A stretch of DNA of 53,104 nt from a virus. Position numbers and translations under genes: made by a program. Below the pieces are notes generated by a model. That model had not been told where the DNA came from, ran no database searches, and was given only the letters and a program-made list of their open reading frames with translations. Below, piece by piece: positions 40,495 to 47,933 of the stretch (positions are counted from its first letter, which is position 1; each line of letters opens with the position of its first letter). The DNA lies in the IMG/VR virus record IMGVR_UViG_3300044991_002645, positions 1-53,104 of that record; one strand, 5' to 3'.

Positions 40495-41328
40495 TTATTT
40501 GCCTTTAGTCCGATACTCGTTCCATAGTTTAGAAACCTTGGCGCCGGCCTGGCCGGCCAGGTTGTAGGCTCCTTCAGTGACCGACCACGCCTGGCCAAGG
40601 GGTTTGCCCGAGGCCACCGAGTGGGCGTACGCGAACACCGGCGACCGCCTGGCCGTTGTGTCGGCCGCGGCGAGCGCCACCTCCTTGACCGCCCTGCCCG
40701 CGCCGCCGTCAAGCCAGCCGCGCAGCTTGTCGAGCGGGCGCTCCCGCTTGTCCTGCGCGAGGGCCCTGTACGCGGACTCGACCGCGTTCAACGCGGAATA
40801 GCCTTGGGCCTCCCACGCCCTCCTGGGGTCGTGCACCGTGGCCAGCGCCGCCCGGAACGGATGCGAGAAACCCCCAAGCGCCTGGCTGGCCTGGCCCGCC
40901 GCCCTTATGTATGACGGATACGACAGTTCGCCCTTGACGTCGGGGGTCAGCCTGTCGTGGTACACGTTCCAGGCCGTCTCGCCCGTGAGCTCTCCCGAGA
41001 AGGGGGTGGTGGTGGAGGTCACCCCGTCGGCTATGCCCTGCAACCCCCACACCACGGGCGAAACCCTCGCGCCCAGCTTGGCAGCGGCCCACGCGTCGAC
41101 CGCGGTGGCCGCCAGCGGGGTCAGCGCGTTCTGCGCCTCTTTCTCCTTGGCGGCGGCCAGCGCGACGGACTCCGCCGAGGCCATGGCTGCGCCGGCCGCG
41201 TCCGCCTCGGTGCGCGCCGCGGGCAGTCCGCCTATGCGTTTGGCCGCGTCGGCCTCGACCCGGCCGGCCGGCGTGTCGGCCGCCGATTTGAGCAGGTATC
41301 CCGCCATGTAGCCCGCAGCGTACATCAT
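40495..41328 (-). CDS. Alanine-rich cargo protein with full leader
   Basis: 277 aa with AAGGAGG before two adjacent ATGs. The leader is MMYAAGYMAGYLLKSAADT (K14-S-A16). A long Ala/Glu helix follows, then a more globular region (PFSGELTGETAWNVYHDRLT, AWEAQGYSALNAVESAYRAL) and a C-terminal helix (WSVTEGAYNLAGQAGAKVSK). A TATATTA box lies 35 bases upstream. No family recognised. Confidence 0.6.
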   Translation of the reverse strand: MMYAAGYMAGYLLKSAADTPAGRVEADAAKRIGGLPAARTEADAAGAAMASAESVALAAAKEKEAQNALTPLAATAVDAWAAAKLGARVSPVVWGLQGIADGVTSTTTPFSGELTGETAWNVYHDRLTPDVKGELSYPSYIRAAGQASQALGGFSHPFRAALATVHDPRRAWEAQGYSALNAVESAYRALAQDKRERPLDKLRGWLDGGAGRAVKEVALAAADTTARRSPVFAYAHSVASGKPLGQAWSVTEGAYNLAGQAGAKVSKLWNEYRTKGK

Positions 41329-41362
41329 GCCCTCCTTGGTTTAGGCAGTCGGTCCCATCCTG

Positions 41363-41370
41363 TAATATAA
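41363..41370 (-). promoter_or_regulatory. TTATATTA promoter-like box before the gene at 41328
   Basis: The minus strand reads GGCTTATATTACAGGATGG, 35 bases before the start. The core TATATTAC is the same string I recall for early promoters of phiKZ-like phages. Confidence 0.6.
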
Positions 41371-41381
41371 GCCGCGGCGCG

Positions 41382-41694
41382 TCATTCCCCGGAGTTCGAG
41401 TCGCAATCCGGCTCCGCCCGCTTGACCAGCGCTTTGGCCATCATGGCCAGCGTGAGGTTCCTCTTGTCCATGGCGGACGCGGGCATGGACCCCCCGAAGT
41501 GGTTTTGCGCTCCAATGGCCAGATCAACCATGTCCAGCTCGTCCAACCCCTGCGAGGCCGGCGGCTTGCCTGGTTTGAGGGCGCCCAGGCCGGCCTCCCC
41601 GGCGTGGCGCGCCAGCGCCTAGTTCAACTTCGTTTGACGTCTCTCGATAGTCGGTCCAACCTCTAGCCCGGTCCGGTACAAGCCGCACGGTCAC
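41382..41694 (-). pseudogene. Small gene with apparent one-base frameshift
   Basis: Translation likely starts at GTG 41694, overlapping the previous TGA as GTGA (TVRLVPDRARGWTDYRETSN and on). That frame runs into low-complexity basic sequence and stops at 41524. A different frame from 41618 to TGA 41382 reads protein-like (LARHAGEAGLGALKPGKPPA, LDMVDLAIGAQNHFGGSMPA) and ends MMAKALVKRAEPDCDSNSGE, with a K-R-A site. Dropping one G at 41618-41619 joins NEVEL to ALARHAG. An intact gene would encode about 104 residues; a shorter product from the internal ATG is also possible. Confidence 0.45.
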
Positions 41695-43160
41695 TCCCGC
41701 TCGGTCGATCCAGCTGCTATGGAGGCGGGTGCGCCGACGCCGCCCACCACGTAAGGCAGCGTGCGTGACAGCAGTCCGGACAGCGTCCGCCTGTCCTCCG
41801 GCGTGGACGTCGCTAGATCCGGATAGATGTGGTGCAGGCCGTAGCCTAGCGCCGCGGCCTGCGGATCCACTTCGGTCACAGCCGCCGCCTCGTCGAGTTT
41901 GCCATCCAGGATGGGCCGGTAGGACTCGGCTAGCCGCTGCGCGGGGGTCTTGGCGTAATCCTCCGCCCCGGCCGCCATTCCGCGCTCGAAAGCCTTGACG
42001 TCCCTGCCGTCCCATGTCGGTCTGACGGGCACGGGCGCTGGCGCCTTAATCCCCTGGAAAGTCACTCCGCCGGCCGGGTTGTTGGCCAGCGAGGCCTTCA
42101 TCCCGGACAGCACGGGCAGCAGCTCCGCGCCGATGCCGTACCCACCCTTATCCGCGATGAACTTCTGCATTTCGTCGAACGCGCCGCCGACTGGCGGGGG
42201 CGACCGCAAATCGAACGCGGCCAGCGGATGTTCGCCCGGCACGGCCGTCCTCGGGGCCCTGCTGACGGCGGCGTGCGCTACCTCGTGCGCCAGGGAGTTT
42301 GGATCCCCGACGCCGTTCAATCCAACCCCCTCGCTCATTTTGTAGGAGCCGTCCGGATTGGGAACTACGCTGCGCAGCGAAATTTTCGCAGGTTGGCCCG
42401 GAACTGGCGCCATGGTAACGCCGGTCCACCCGGCCATCGGGTGGCCGGCCAGCGACGCCTCGTCGGTGTCTGTGAGCCGGTATGATCGGAATGGCACGCC
42501 GTCGCTAAAGTTCCGACCGTCCGCTCGATTGTCCTGCTTACCGCTGTCGCCTGGCGACCGCTTGTACGGACCTATGGGTTGGTTGGACTCCAGCCAAGCG
42601 GCGTCCTCCGGACTCAGCCTAGATCTGTTGTCCTCTACGGACTTCACGTAATCCTCGCCGTGTATTCCTTTAACGAACCTGTCTCGCTGGTTGTAAGAGC
42701 CCTCGATGGCCGAGGGGATGTGCAATCTTCTTGTGTAGGCTCCCTCGCCCGCCGCGAGCTGATCGGTAGTCAACTGCACCGTGGGCTCATAGTTTCCGAG
42801 CCGGTAGCCTTCCGCGGCCACGGCCGGTCTAAGCTGGCTCGGCTTGAACGGCCAGTTGGTCATCGGCTGATCGTAGCCTATAGGACTCGAAGGGAGCAAC
42901 GCCGAGTATACGCCGTCGCCGCCTGGAAATCTATCGGCGGCCGTGCGCATAGCCCCGGACTCCAGCCCGGGCGACGGTTTGGTGGTGTCCGACTTGACCG
43001 CCCATATCTCATCCGAGATGGTCTTCGGATCTTTAACCGTATCGGTGGTGCCCCCAGGCTTCTCGATCGGAACCGTTTTCTTTTTGCCGAGAAGACCGGA
43101 CCACAAAGCCGCCTCTTTGCTCAAGTACCCCGTCTGATGGCCTAACGCGCGCATGTCCAT
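41691..43160 (-). CDS. HExxH metallopeptidase-like cargo protein with leader
   Basis: 489 aa from ATG 43160 (AAAGGTGA upstream). The leader is MDMRALGHQTGYLSKEAALW (K15-E-A17). After a polar N-terminal region comes a zinc-peptidase motif NSLAHEVAHAAVSRAP (HEVAH at about 292-296). The motif is followed by FDEMQKFIADKGGYGIGAEL and then helical sequence with FERGMAAGAEDYAKTPAQRL. It would be a zinc hydrolase acting on host or virion protein after ejection; substrate unknown. It is one of five HExxH proteins in this block. Confidence 0.6.
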   Translation of the reverse strand: MDMRALGHQTGYLSKEAALWSGLLGKKKTVPIEKPGGTTDTVKDPKTISDEIWAVKSDTTKPSPGLESGAMRTAADRFPGGDGVYSALLPSSPIGYDQPMTNWPFKPSQLRPAVAAEGYRLGNYEPTVQLTTDQLAAGEGAYTRRLHIPSAIEGSYNQRDRFVKGIHGEDYVKSVEDNRSRLSPEDAAWLESNQPIGPYKRSPGDSGKQDNRADGRNFSDGVPFRSYRLTDTDEASLAGHPMAGWTGVTMAPVPGQPAKISLRSVVPNPDGSYKMSEGVGLNGVGDPNSLAHEVAHAAVSRAPRTAVPGEHPLAAFDLRSPPPVGGAFDEMQKFIADKGGYGIGAELLPVLSGMKASLANNPAGGVTFQGIKAPAPVPVRPTWDGRDVKAFERGMAAGAEDYAKTPAQRLAESYRPILDGKLDEAAAVTEVDPQAAALGYGLHHIYPDLATSTPEDRRTLSGLLSRTLPYVVGGVGAPASIAAGSTERE

Positions 43161-43221
43161 GACGTCACCTTTCACTAACACGATACCACATCGGTCCGCT
43201 GAACCGTTCAGCGGCTTCGAA

Positions 43222-43998
43222 TCAGTCCGCAGCCGCCGGCTGCTGGTCCTTAGTCCAAAAAGCGCCTCCGAGATTGGCCAGTCCTTGAATGGCCTGCGGA
43301 TTCAACATATCCCAGGCGCCGGCGGCGGCGCCCTTGGCCGCGGAGCCAACTACGCTGGTCCCGGAGCCGTCCAGGCTGTCGGTGGCCGCGGCGGAGCCCC
43401 ACGGCGCGTTGTCCATCAGGTTGTGGCCGGTCTGCTGGGCGTAGCCTTGGACTCTGTCCACCCACGAGTCCGAGTTCATAAGTTGGCCGTTCTCGTCCTC
43501 CAAAGTCTTGTTCCACTTCGCTGCGGCCGAGGCCGCGTCGAGATCGGCTCCGGCGTATGGGTTCCAGCTGGCTTTCACCGCCTGGCCCAGGCCGCGCACA
43601 GCCGTAGTGCCCAGCTCCGCGGCGAGCAGCGGCGGCGCGGCGTACGCCCACGGCGCCCAGGCCGTCGGATTTACCGCAGCCAGCTGGTGAGCGTGGGCTA
43701 TCCACGGGGCCACCCTGCCGGACTGCTCCAGCATCTGCCCGCCCATGTCGGCCGCCATAGCTCCGAGACCCAACGGCGCCGACGGCACGTATCCGCCGGC
43801 CGCGTTCTGCTCCACCGGCATGTTGCCGTCATCCAGGAACGAGAAGAATGGATTGTCCAGGCCAAAGGTCAGCTTGGGCCCCAGGTTGGAGGCCTGCCTA
43901 TTCCTGTTGGCGAGGGCGGACCTGGCCTGGACCGGGTTCATGGGGCCGGCCGCCTCCTTGCCGTAGCCGTGTAGAAAACCTTGCTCGTAGAGTGTCAT
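43222..43998 (-). CDS. Cargo protein with leader, unknown
   Basis: 258 aa. The leader is MTLYEQGFLHGYGKEAAGP (K14-E-A16). The body is Ala/Gly/Pro/Trp-containing (SGRVAPWIAHAHQLAAVNPT, AWAPWAYAAPPLLAAELGTT, AAAKWNKTLEDENGQLMNSD), with moderately hydrophobic stretches but no clear span. GAGGGA is 10 bases before the ATG. No family recognised. Confidence 0.55.
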   Translation of the reverse strand: MTLYEQGFLHGYGKEAAGPMNPVQARSALANRNRQASNLGPKLTFGLDNPFFSFLDDGNMPVEQNAAGGYVPSAPLGLGAMAADMGGQMLEQSGRVAPWIAHAHQLAAVNPTAWAPWAYAAPPLLAAELGTTAVRGLGQAVKASWNPYAGADLDAASAAAKWNKTLEDENGQLMNSDSWVDRVQGYAQQTGHNLMDNAPWGSAAATDSLDGSGTSVVGSAAKGAAAGAWDMLNPQAIQGLANLGGAFWTKDQQPAAAD

Positions 43999-44071
43999 AT
44001 TTTAAATCCCTCACCTTTTGAGTAGCGCCCGGCCTATGTTCTGCGCCGAGATGGATCCCTCATCCAGTTTT

Positions 44072-44896
44072 TTAGCATTGGCCTGATCGATGGCGAAGCT
44101 CTTCAAGAGCTCCCCCGTCGACTCGCTGTGGACCCCGCACTCCCATACGCGCGTAACCCAGCAAACCCAGCGCGGCCGCGCCGCCGGCCCCACCTACAAG
44201 GGCCCCCTTGGTGTCGCCGGCCTCCGTGAAGGGCATGCCGCCCATGGCGAGCCCCGCGGCCGCCGACACGCCCTTATCTTTGACCGATGCCTGCTTGCCC
44301 ATGTATCCGGCCCTGAATCCGATTCCGCGCGCCTGCTTGTCCATAGTGGTCTCCAGTTGTTTTATGTATTGCGGCGGCACGACGCCCCCCTTGACCATCA
44401 CCCTCGGATGCCTGACGCCCGTGAGCAGCGGGACGCCTTTGGCCCTGTTCGCCCTGACGCGCCTGGCCATGATGGCTGGCGCGGCCATGTTGGCCTCGTC
44501 CATTATCAGTCCGGCCCTGCGCAGGCCCTCGACGTCCACCTCCAGCGGCACCCTGTCCGAGAACGGCCAGCCGTTCCGCTCCAATATGCCGGGGGCCCTG
44601 GCGGCCTGGGCCGGACTGAAGCCGTAGAACCAGTCGCCGCCGGAGTCGGCCAGCGTGTCGCCGCGGATGGCCTTCAAGGCCAGGATGGCCCTGTCGGCGG
44701 CCGGGGCGTCCGGCGGCAGGTCCCCGGCCAGCCCGTCGTACCGCGCCTGGTGCTCCGGGCGCAGCTTGAGCTGCTTGAGGTACCTGGCCAGGTTGGCGGC
44801 GCCCTCGGGGCGGCCTTTGGCGTGCAGGGCCTGGGCGGTCATCAACCCCTCGGCCAGTATGCCGGGCAAGGCCTCCCTGGGCGCGTGGTGTATCAT
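44072..44896 (-). CDS. ART-like N-terminal domain, then internal leader and glycine zipper
   Basis: 274 aa in the intact frame. Residues 1-20 (MIHHAPREALPGILAEGLMT) resemble the opening of ADP-ribosyltransferase-fold proteins, in which H-x-x-x..L..I..EGL forms the NAD pocket edge. VPLEVDVEGLRRAGL and VRHPRVMVKGGVVPPQYIKQ complete a 180-residue domain. Then comes a complete internal leader (GIGFRAGYMGKQASVKD, 191-207) and a Gly/Ala zipper. The last residues in this frame (GGALEELRHRSGQC) look wrong. A one-base shift at the G5 run 44112-44116 would instead read GELLKSFAIDQANAKKLDEG and end at 44011. The ART call is tentative. Confidence 0.5.
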   Translation of the reverse strand: MIHHAPREALPGILAEGLMTAQALHAKGRPEGAANLARYLKQLKLRPEHQARYDGLAGDLPPDAPAADRAILALKAIRGDTLADSGGDWFYGFSPAQAARAPGILERNGWPFSDRVPLEVDVEGLRRAGLIMDEANMAAPAIMARRVRANRAKGVPLLTGVRHPRVMVKGGVVPPQYIKQLETTMDKQARGIGFRAGYMGKQASVKDKGVSAAAGLAMGGMPFTEAGDTKGALVGGAGGAAALGLLGYARMGVRGPQRVDGGALEELRHRSGQC

Positions 44897-44903
44897 GGGG
44901 GCC

Positions 44904-45542
44904 TCAGTTCCGGGGAGCCGACGCCACCTGCCATCCGGCGGACGGGGCCGCGGGCAGGTTGAGGGGCGGATTGGCGGAGGGGGCGGCCGGCTGGTTGTTC
45001 CGATCCGTCCATTTGGGCACGTCGGCCAACTTCAATTTGCCGTTCAGCACCTGTTGGCGGATGTTTTTCCTCGATGCGTCCATGGCGGCCGGGCTCATCC
45101 GGCCCGCGTTGATCCGGGACCACTCCTTGAGGGCTGCGTCGGTCCCTCCGGTGGACCCCACTTTGATTCCCACCTCCCCGGCGCTGCCGTCGGCGTTGGC
45201 CACCCGGCGCTTGTCCCCGGCCCGCGTGTGCGCGGCGTTGTCGTGTATGAGGGCGGGGTCTCCGGCGGGCTCCATGGACAATGGAGTCTGGGGGAGGGGC
45301 TCGTTGCCCGGCGTGTACGGGCTGAGGGTCTCCCCTGGTTTCGGGGATGGGTTGACGCGCTCCCTGTCCTGGAGGTTCAGACTCCCCGACGTGGAGTCGG
45401 CGCGCAGGCCGGGGGCGGCGGGGCTGGCCGCGGGCCGGGCCGACTCCGACCAGGCCTGCGACGGTTTGGCCGGATCCCTCAATTCGTCGCCGGCCTCTTT
45501 GCGGAGGTAGCCCTGCCTGAATCCAATGGTCAGCATGTTCAT
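44904..45542 (-). CDS. Cargo protein with leader, disordered body
   Basis: 212 aa from ATG 45542, with a GGGGG-type site. The leader is MNMLTIGFRQGYLRKEAGDE (K15-E-A17). The following 100 residues are Pro/Ser/Ala-rich. A small globular helical segment is visible (GTDAALKEWSRINAGRMSPA, MDASRKNIRQQVLNGKLKLA). No family recognised. Confidence 0.55.
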   Translation of the reverse strand: MNMLTIGFRQGYLRKEAGDELRDPAKPSQAWSESARPAASPAAPGLRADSTSGSLNLQDRERVNPSPKPGETLSPYTPGNEPLPQTPLSMEPAGDPALIHDNAAHTRAGDKRRVANADGSAGEVGIKVGSTGGTDAALKEWSRINAGRMSPAAMDASRKNIRQQVLNGKLKLADVPKWTDRNNQPAAPSANPPLNLPAAPSAGWQVASAPRN

Positions 45543-45544
45543 GG

Positions 45545-45898
45545 TCACACCCCCTGCGAAGGCTGCGCCGGGCCCTTGGCCGCGGGTTTGGCGGCCGTGG
45601 CGAACTGCCCGGCCAGCTCCTTGCACTGCGTTATCTCGGCGTCCAGCTGCACTTTCTGCTGCTCGAGCTGGGTGACCTTCTGCTGGACCTGCATCAACTG
45701 ATCGGGCGTCAGGGCCGGGGTGGCCTGCGGCTGCTGGGCGGTGGGCTCGGGCCCATTGGTCATCCCTGCGGCTGTCTGCTCGGCGGGGGCCGCCTGCTGC
45801 AGCAGGCCCGACGTGGGCAGCTGGGGCTGCTGGGGCTGCTCGCCCTCCGCTCGCTTTTCGAGGTATCCTCTCATGAAACCTGTGGTGTACAAACTCAT
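45545..45898 (-). CDS. Small coiled-coil cargo protein with full leader
   Basis: 117 aa with AAAGGAG before the ATG. The leader MSLYTTGFMRGYLEKRAEGE (K15-R-A17) is followed by a Gln/Pro/Ala linker and a coiled coil (DQLMQVQQKVTQLEQQKVQL). A TTATATTA box lies 44 bases upstream. Function unknown. Confidence 0.65.
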   Translation of the reverse strand: MSLYTTGFMRGYLEKRAEGEQPQQPQLPTSGLLQQAAPAEQTAAGMTNGPEPTAQQPQATPALTPDQLMQVQQKVTQLEQQKVQLDAEITQCKELAGQFATAAKPAAKGPAQPSQGV

Positions 45899-45941
45899 CG
45901 GGGCTCCTTTTAGGTTGGGGGCCGTGGCGGCCCGTTGCTTA

Positions 45942-45949
45942 TAATATAA
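45942..45949 (-). promoter_or_regulatory. TTATATTA promoter-like box before the gene at 45898
   Basis: The minus strand reads ACGTTATATTATAAGC, 44 bases before the ATG. It lies in a 221-base gene-poor stretch that also holds an orphan leader start and a GC hairpin. Confidence 0.55.
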
Positions 45950-46017
45950 CGTCGAGCGGTCCTCCGTGGGATTACGCCGGAGGCGAATTCCCGCTCCATG
46001 GAACTCCCCATAATCGA

Positions 46018-46053
46018 CTATCCCGCGTTGAAACCCATCGCCATCCAGTCCAT
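46018..46053 (-). other. Orphan leader start (11-codon ORF)
   Basis: ATG 46053 has a perfect GGAGG five bases upstream. It reads MDWMAMGFNAG then TAG, which is the first half of the shared leader (compare SAGFNAGYMAKEAG at 31109). One extra G near the stop would keep a frame open (IVDYGEFHGAGIRLRRNP). It may be a decayed cargo gene or a minigene. I see nothing else coding between 45899 and 46119. Confidence 0.35.
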
Positions 46054-46081
46054 CGAAACCTCCCTGTTTAATTTCAAACTT

Positions 46082-46113
46082 GCCACGCGCGCATGACGGG
46101 TGGCGCGCGCGGC
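46082..46113 (-). terminator. GC-rich hairpin after the 597-aa gene
   Basis: An 11-bp stem (46082-46092 with 46103-46113, one G-U pair in minus-strand RNA) closes a 10-base loop just after the TGA at 46120. No good T run follows, so it may stabilise RNA or need a factor rather than terminate alone. Confidence 0.45.
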
Positions 46114-46119
46114 CTCATT

Positions 46120-47913
46120 TCATCGTTTATCCGCCATTAAATAGCCCGTTCCAGCCCCGATGGCCGCGCCGCCGGCGGCCCCCATCCCGGCGCCTTGCCA
46201 TCCATATGTCAGATATCCCAGCCCGCCTCCCGCGGCCAACCCGGCCAACGCCCCGAGCAAGACGGGGCGGGACAAGGATCCCAGGGCGGCATCCGCCGCT
46301 TTGGTCGAGATTCCCTGCTCCGCCACCCCGGTCCGCGCCGGCTGCTCCTCCCGCGTCGTCGGCGGCTCACTCCCTGCCAATGGGCCATCCGGATACGGGG
46401 CGGCATCCGCCGCTTTGGTCGAGATTCCCTGCTCCGCCACCCCGGTCCGCGCCGGCTGCTCCTCCCGCGTCGTCGGCGGCTCACTCCCTGCCAATGGGCC
46501 ATCCGGATACGGGGCGGCCTCTCCGGCGGGCTCGGGCGCCATCATCTCCGCCAAAGACCCGTTCCCCTGGCCGGAGTAGGCGTCCACATACGAGGCGAGC
46601 ATGACTGGAAGCGACGCGGCCGCTGCCGATGGATACACCACACCCGCCCTCAGCATCAACCTGCCGTCGGGGCTCCTCAAAGTGGTCGACGTGGCGTGGC
46701 GCGCCATGCGCCCCATGGTCCCCAGGACGAGGCCCCAATCCTTTTTTGTCCAATCGAACAAGCGGGCGTCGAGGTTCATCAAATTCGGATGGGCAGCGGC
46801 GGCCGCCTCCCCGGACTCGCCTAGGATTTTGATCTGGCCCTTGCCTAGGTCGAACCCGTACCTCTCCGGGCCCTTGGACGCCACCTGGGGTTTGGGCCCC
46901 GGCTCGGCGTGATTCACGCCCTTCCGCAGTCCCATGATAAAGTCGGTGGCCCACTTCCTGGGGCCCGCGGCGGCCTTCTCCACGCCCCCGGGACCCCCGT
47001 TCGAGGCCAGCGTGAAGTCCCAGGCGGCCTTCAAAGGCTCGTCCCACATCTCGCCCATGTAGGCGTCGTCCATGGCCTCGGGATCCCTGCCGTAGAAGGT
47101 CCGCCAGGCCCCCCTCGCCCCGGTGGAGCGGGCCAGCGCCATGCGGGCCTTGTGGGCGTCCGCCGACTCGCCCGGCCGCGGCCGGCGCGCCAGCATGTCC
47201 CTCAACCGCGTCATCGAGGCCTTGTGACCCTTGGCCGAGGGATCAGCCTCCCAGTCCACCCCCATCAGCCTGCCCGACGTCTTCAGGGCCGACATGGTGG
47301 CCGCCAGCTCGCCGGGGACTCCCGTTCCCTCGTCGAACCCGTGGCGCAGGCTGTAGGCCTTGCGCGCCCGGAGCAGGTCGGCCCCGCGGCCCGGGTTGGC
47401 TCCCGGCCGCAGCGCGTCCGGCCCTCTGGGGGCGCCCCGACCCCCCGCCGACGCCTTGCGTGGATTCCCCAGCGCGTGGGCCAGCTCGTGGAGGAGGGTC
47501 TCCCTGTCCCCCCAATACCCCGGCGAGATGGTCACGCCGTCCTCGCCCACGTGGTAGCCCCCCTTGACCTTGGGGCGGTTGGCCCCCTCGGCCATCACGA
47601 TGGGGGCGTCCAGCCTGGCCGGGTCCTGGACAACGCCGTAGTCCGCGGCCAGCTGGCCGAACACCGTGCCCCCGGCGTCCGAGCGCGCCTTCAGCACGGC
47701 CCGCTCCACGTCGGCGAAATTCTGGCCGGTGCCGAAATCGTCCAGGGCCTTTTGGATGTGCGCCCTGGGCGTGGTGGTGAATTTGTAGTCCCCGAAATGG
47801 CCCCTGGCCGGATAGTCCGGGACCACCTGGGGGCCCCCTCCCCCCAGCGTAGACTCTTTGGCCTGCTTGCCCAGCCCGAACGCGTATCTTTTTTTTATCT
47901 CCTCGGTCGTCAT
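46120..47913 (-). CDS. HExxH metallopeptidase-like protein with leader and C-terminal glycine zipper
   Basis: 597 aa from ATG 47913. The leader EEIKKRYAFGLGKQAKES (K16-Q-A18) opens the protein. A peptidase-like domain follows with GDRETLLHELAHALGNPRKA (HELAH at 142-146). A second K-x-A region (GVEKAAAGPRKWATDFIMGL) begins another domain near residue 395. Then come two perfect 38-residue repeats, each ending GVAEQGISTKAAD, and a terminal zipper (GLGYLTYGWQGAGMGAAGGA). The product may be cut into several virion proteins. The zipper suggests membrane delivery. Confidence 0.6.
   Translation of the reverse strand: MTTEEIKKRYAFGLGKQAKESTLGGGGPQVVPDYPARGHFGDYKFTTTPRAHIQKALDDFGTGQNFADVERAVLKARSDAGGTVFGQLAADYGVVQDPARLDAPIVMAEGANRPKVKGGYHVGEDGVTISPGYWGDRETLLHELAHALGNPRKASAGGRGAPRGPDALRPGANPGRGADLLRARKAYSLRHGFDEGTGVPGELAATMSALKTSGRLMGVDWEADPSAKGHKASMTRLRDMLARRPRPGESADAHKARMALARSTGARGAWRTFYGRDPEAMDDAYMGEMWDEPLKAAWDFTLASNGGPGGVEKAAAGPRKWATDFIMGLRKGVNHAEPGPKPQVASKGPERYGFDLGKGQIKILGESGEAAAAAHPNLMNLDARLFDWTKKDWGLVLGTMGRMARHATSTTLRSPDGRLMLRAGVVYPSAAAASLPVMLASYVDAYSGQGNGSLAEMMAPEPAGEAAPYPDGPLAGSEPPTTREEQPARTGVAEQGISTKAADAAPYPDGPLAGSEPPTTREEQPARTGVAEQGISTKAADAALGSLSRPVLLGALAGLAAGGGLGYLTYGWQGAGMGAAGGAAIGAGTGYLMADKR
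46284..46511. repeat. Perfect 2 x 114-bp tandem repeat
   Basis: Copies 46284-46397 and 46398-46511 are identical by eye and keep the reading frame (38 residues each, Pro/Glu/Thr-rich, ending in STKAAD). Identity at third codon positions indicates a recent duplication. Confidence 0.9.
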
Positions 47914-47933
47914 CGTGTCAGTCCCCCTATGCG

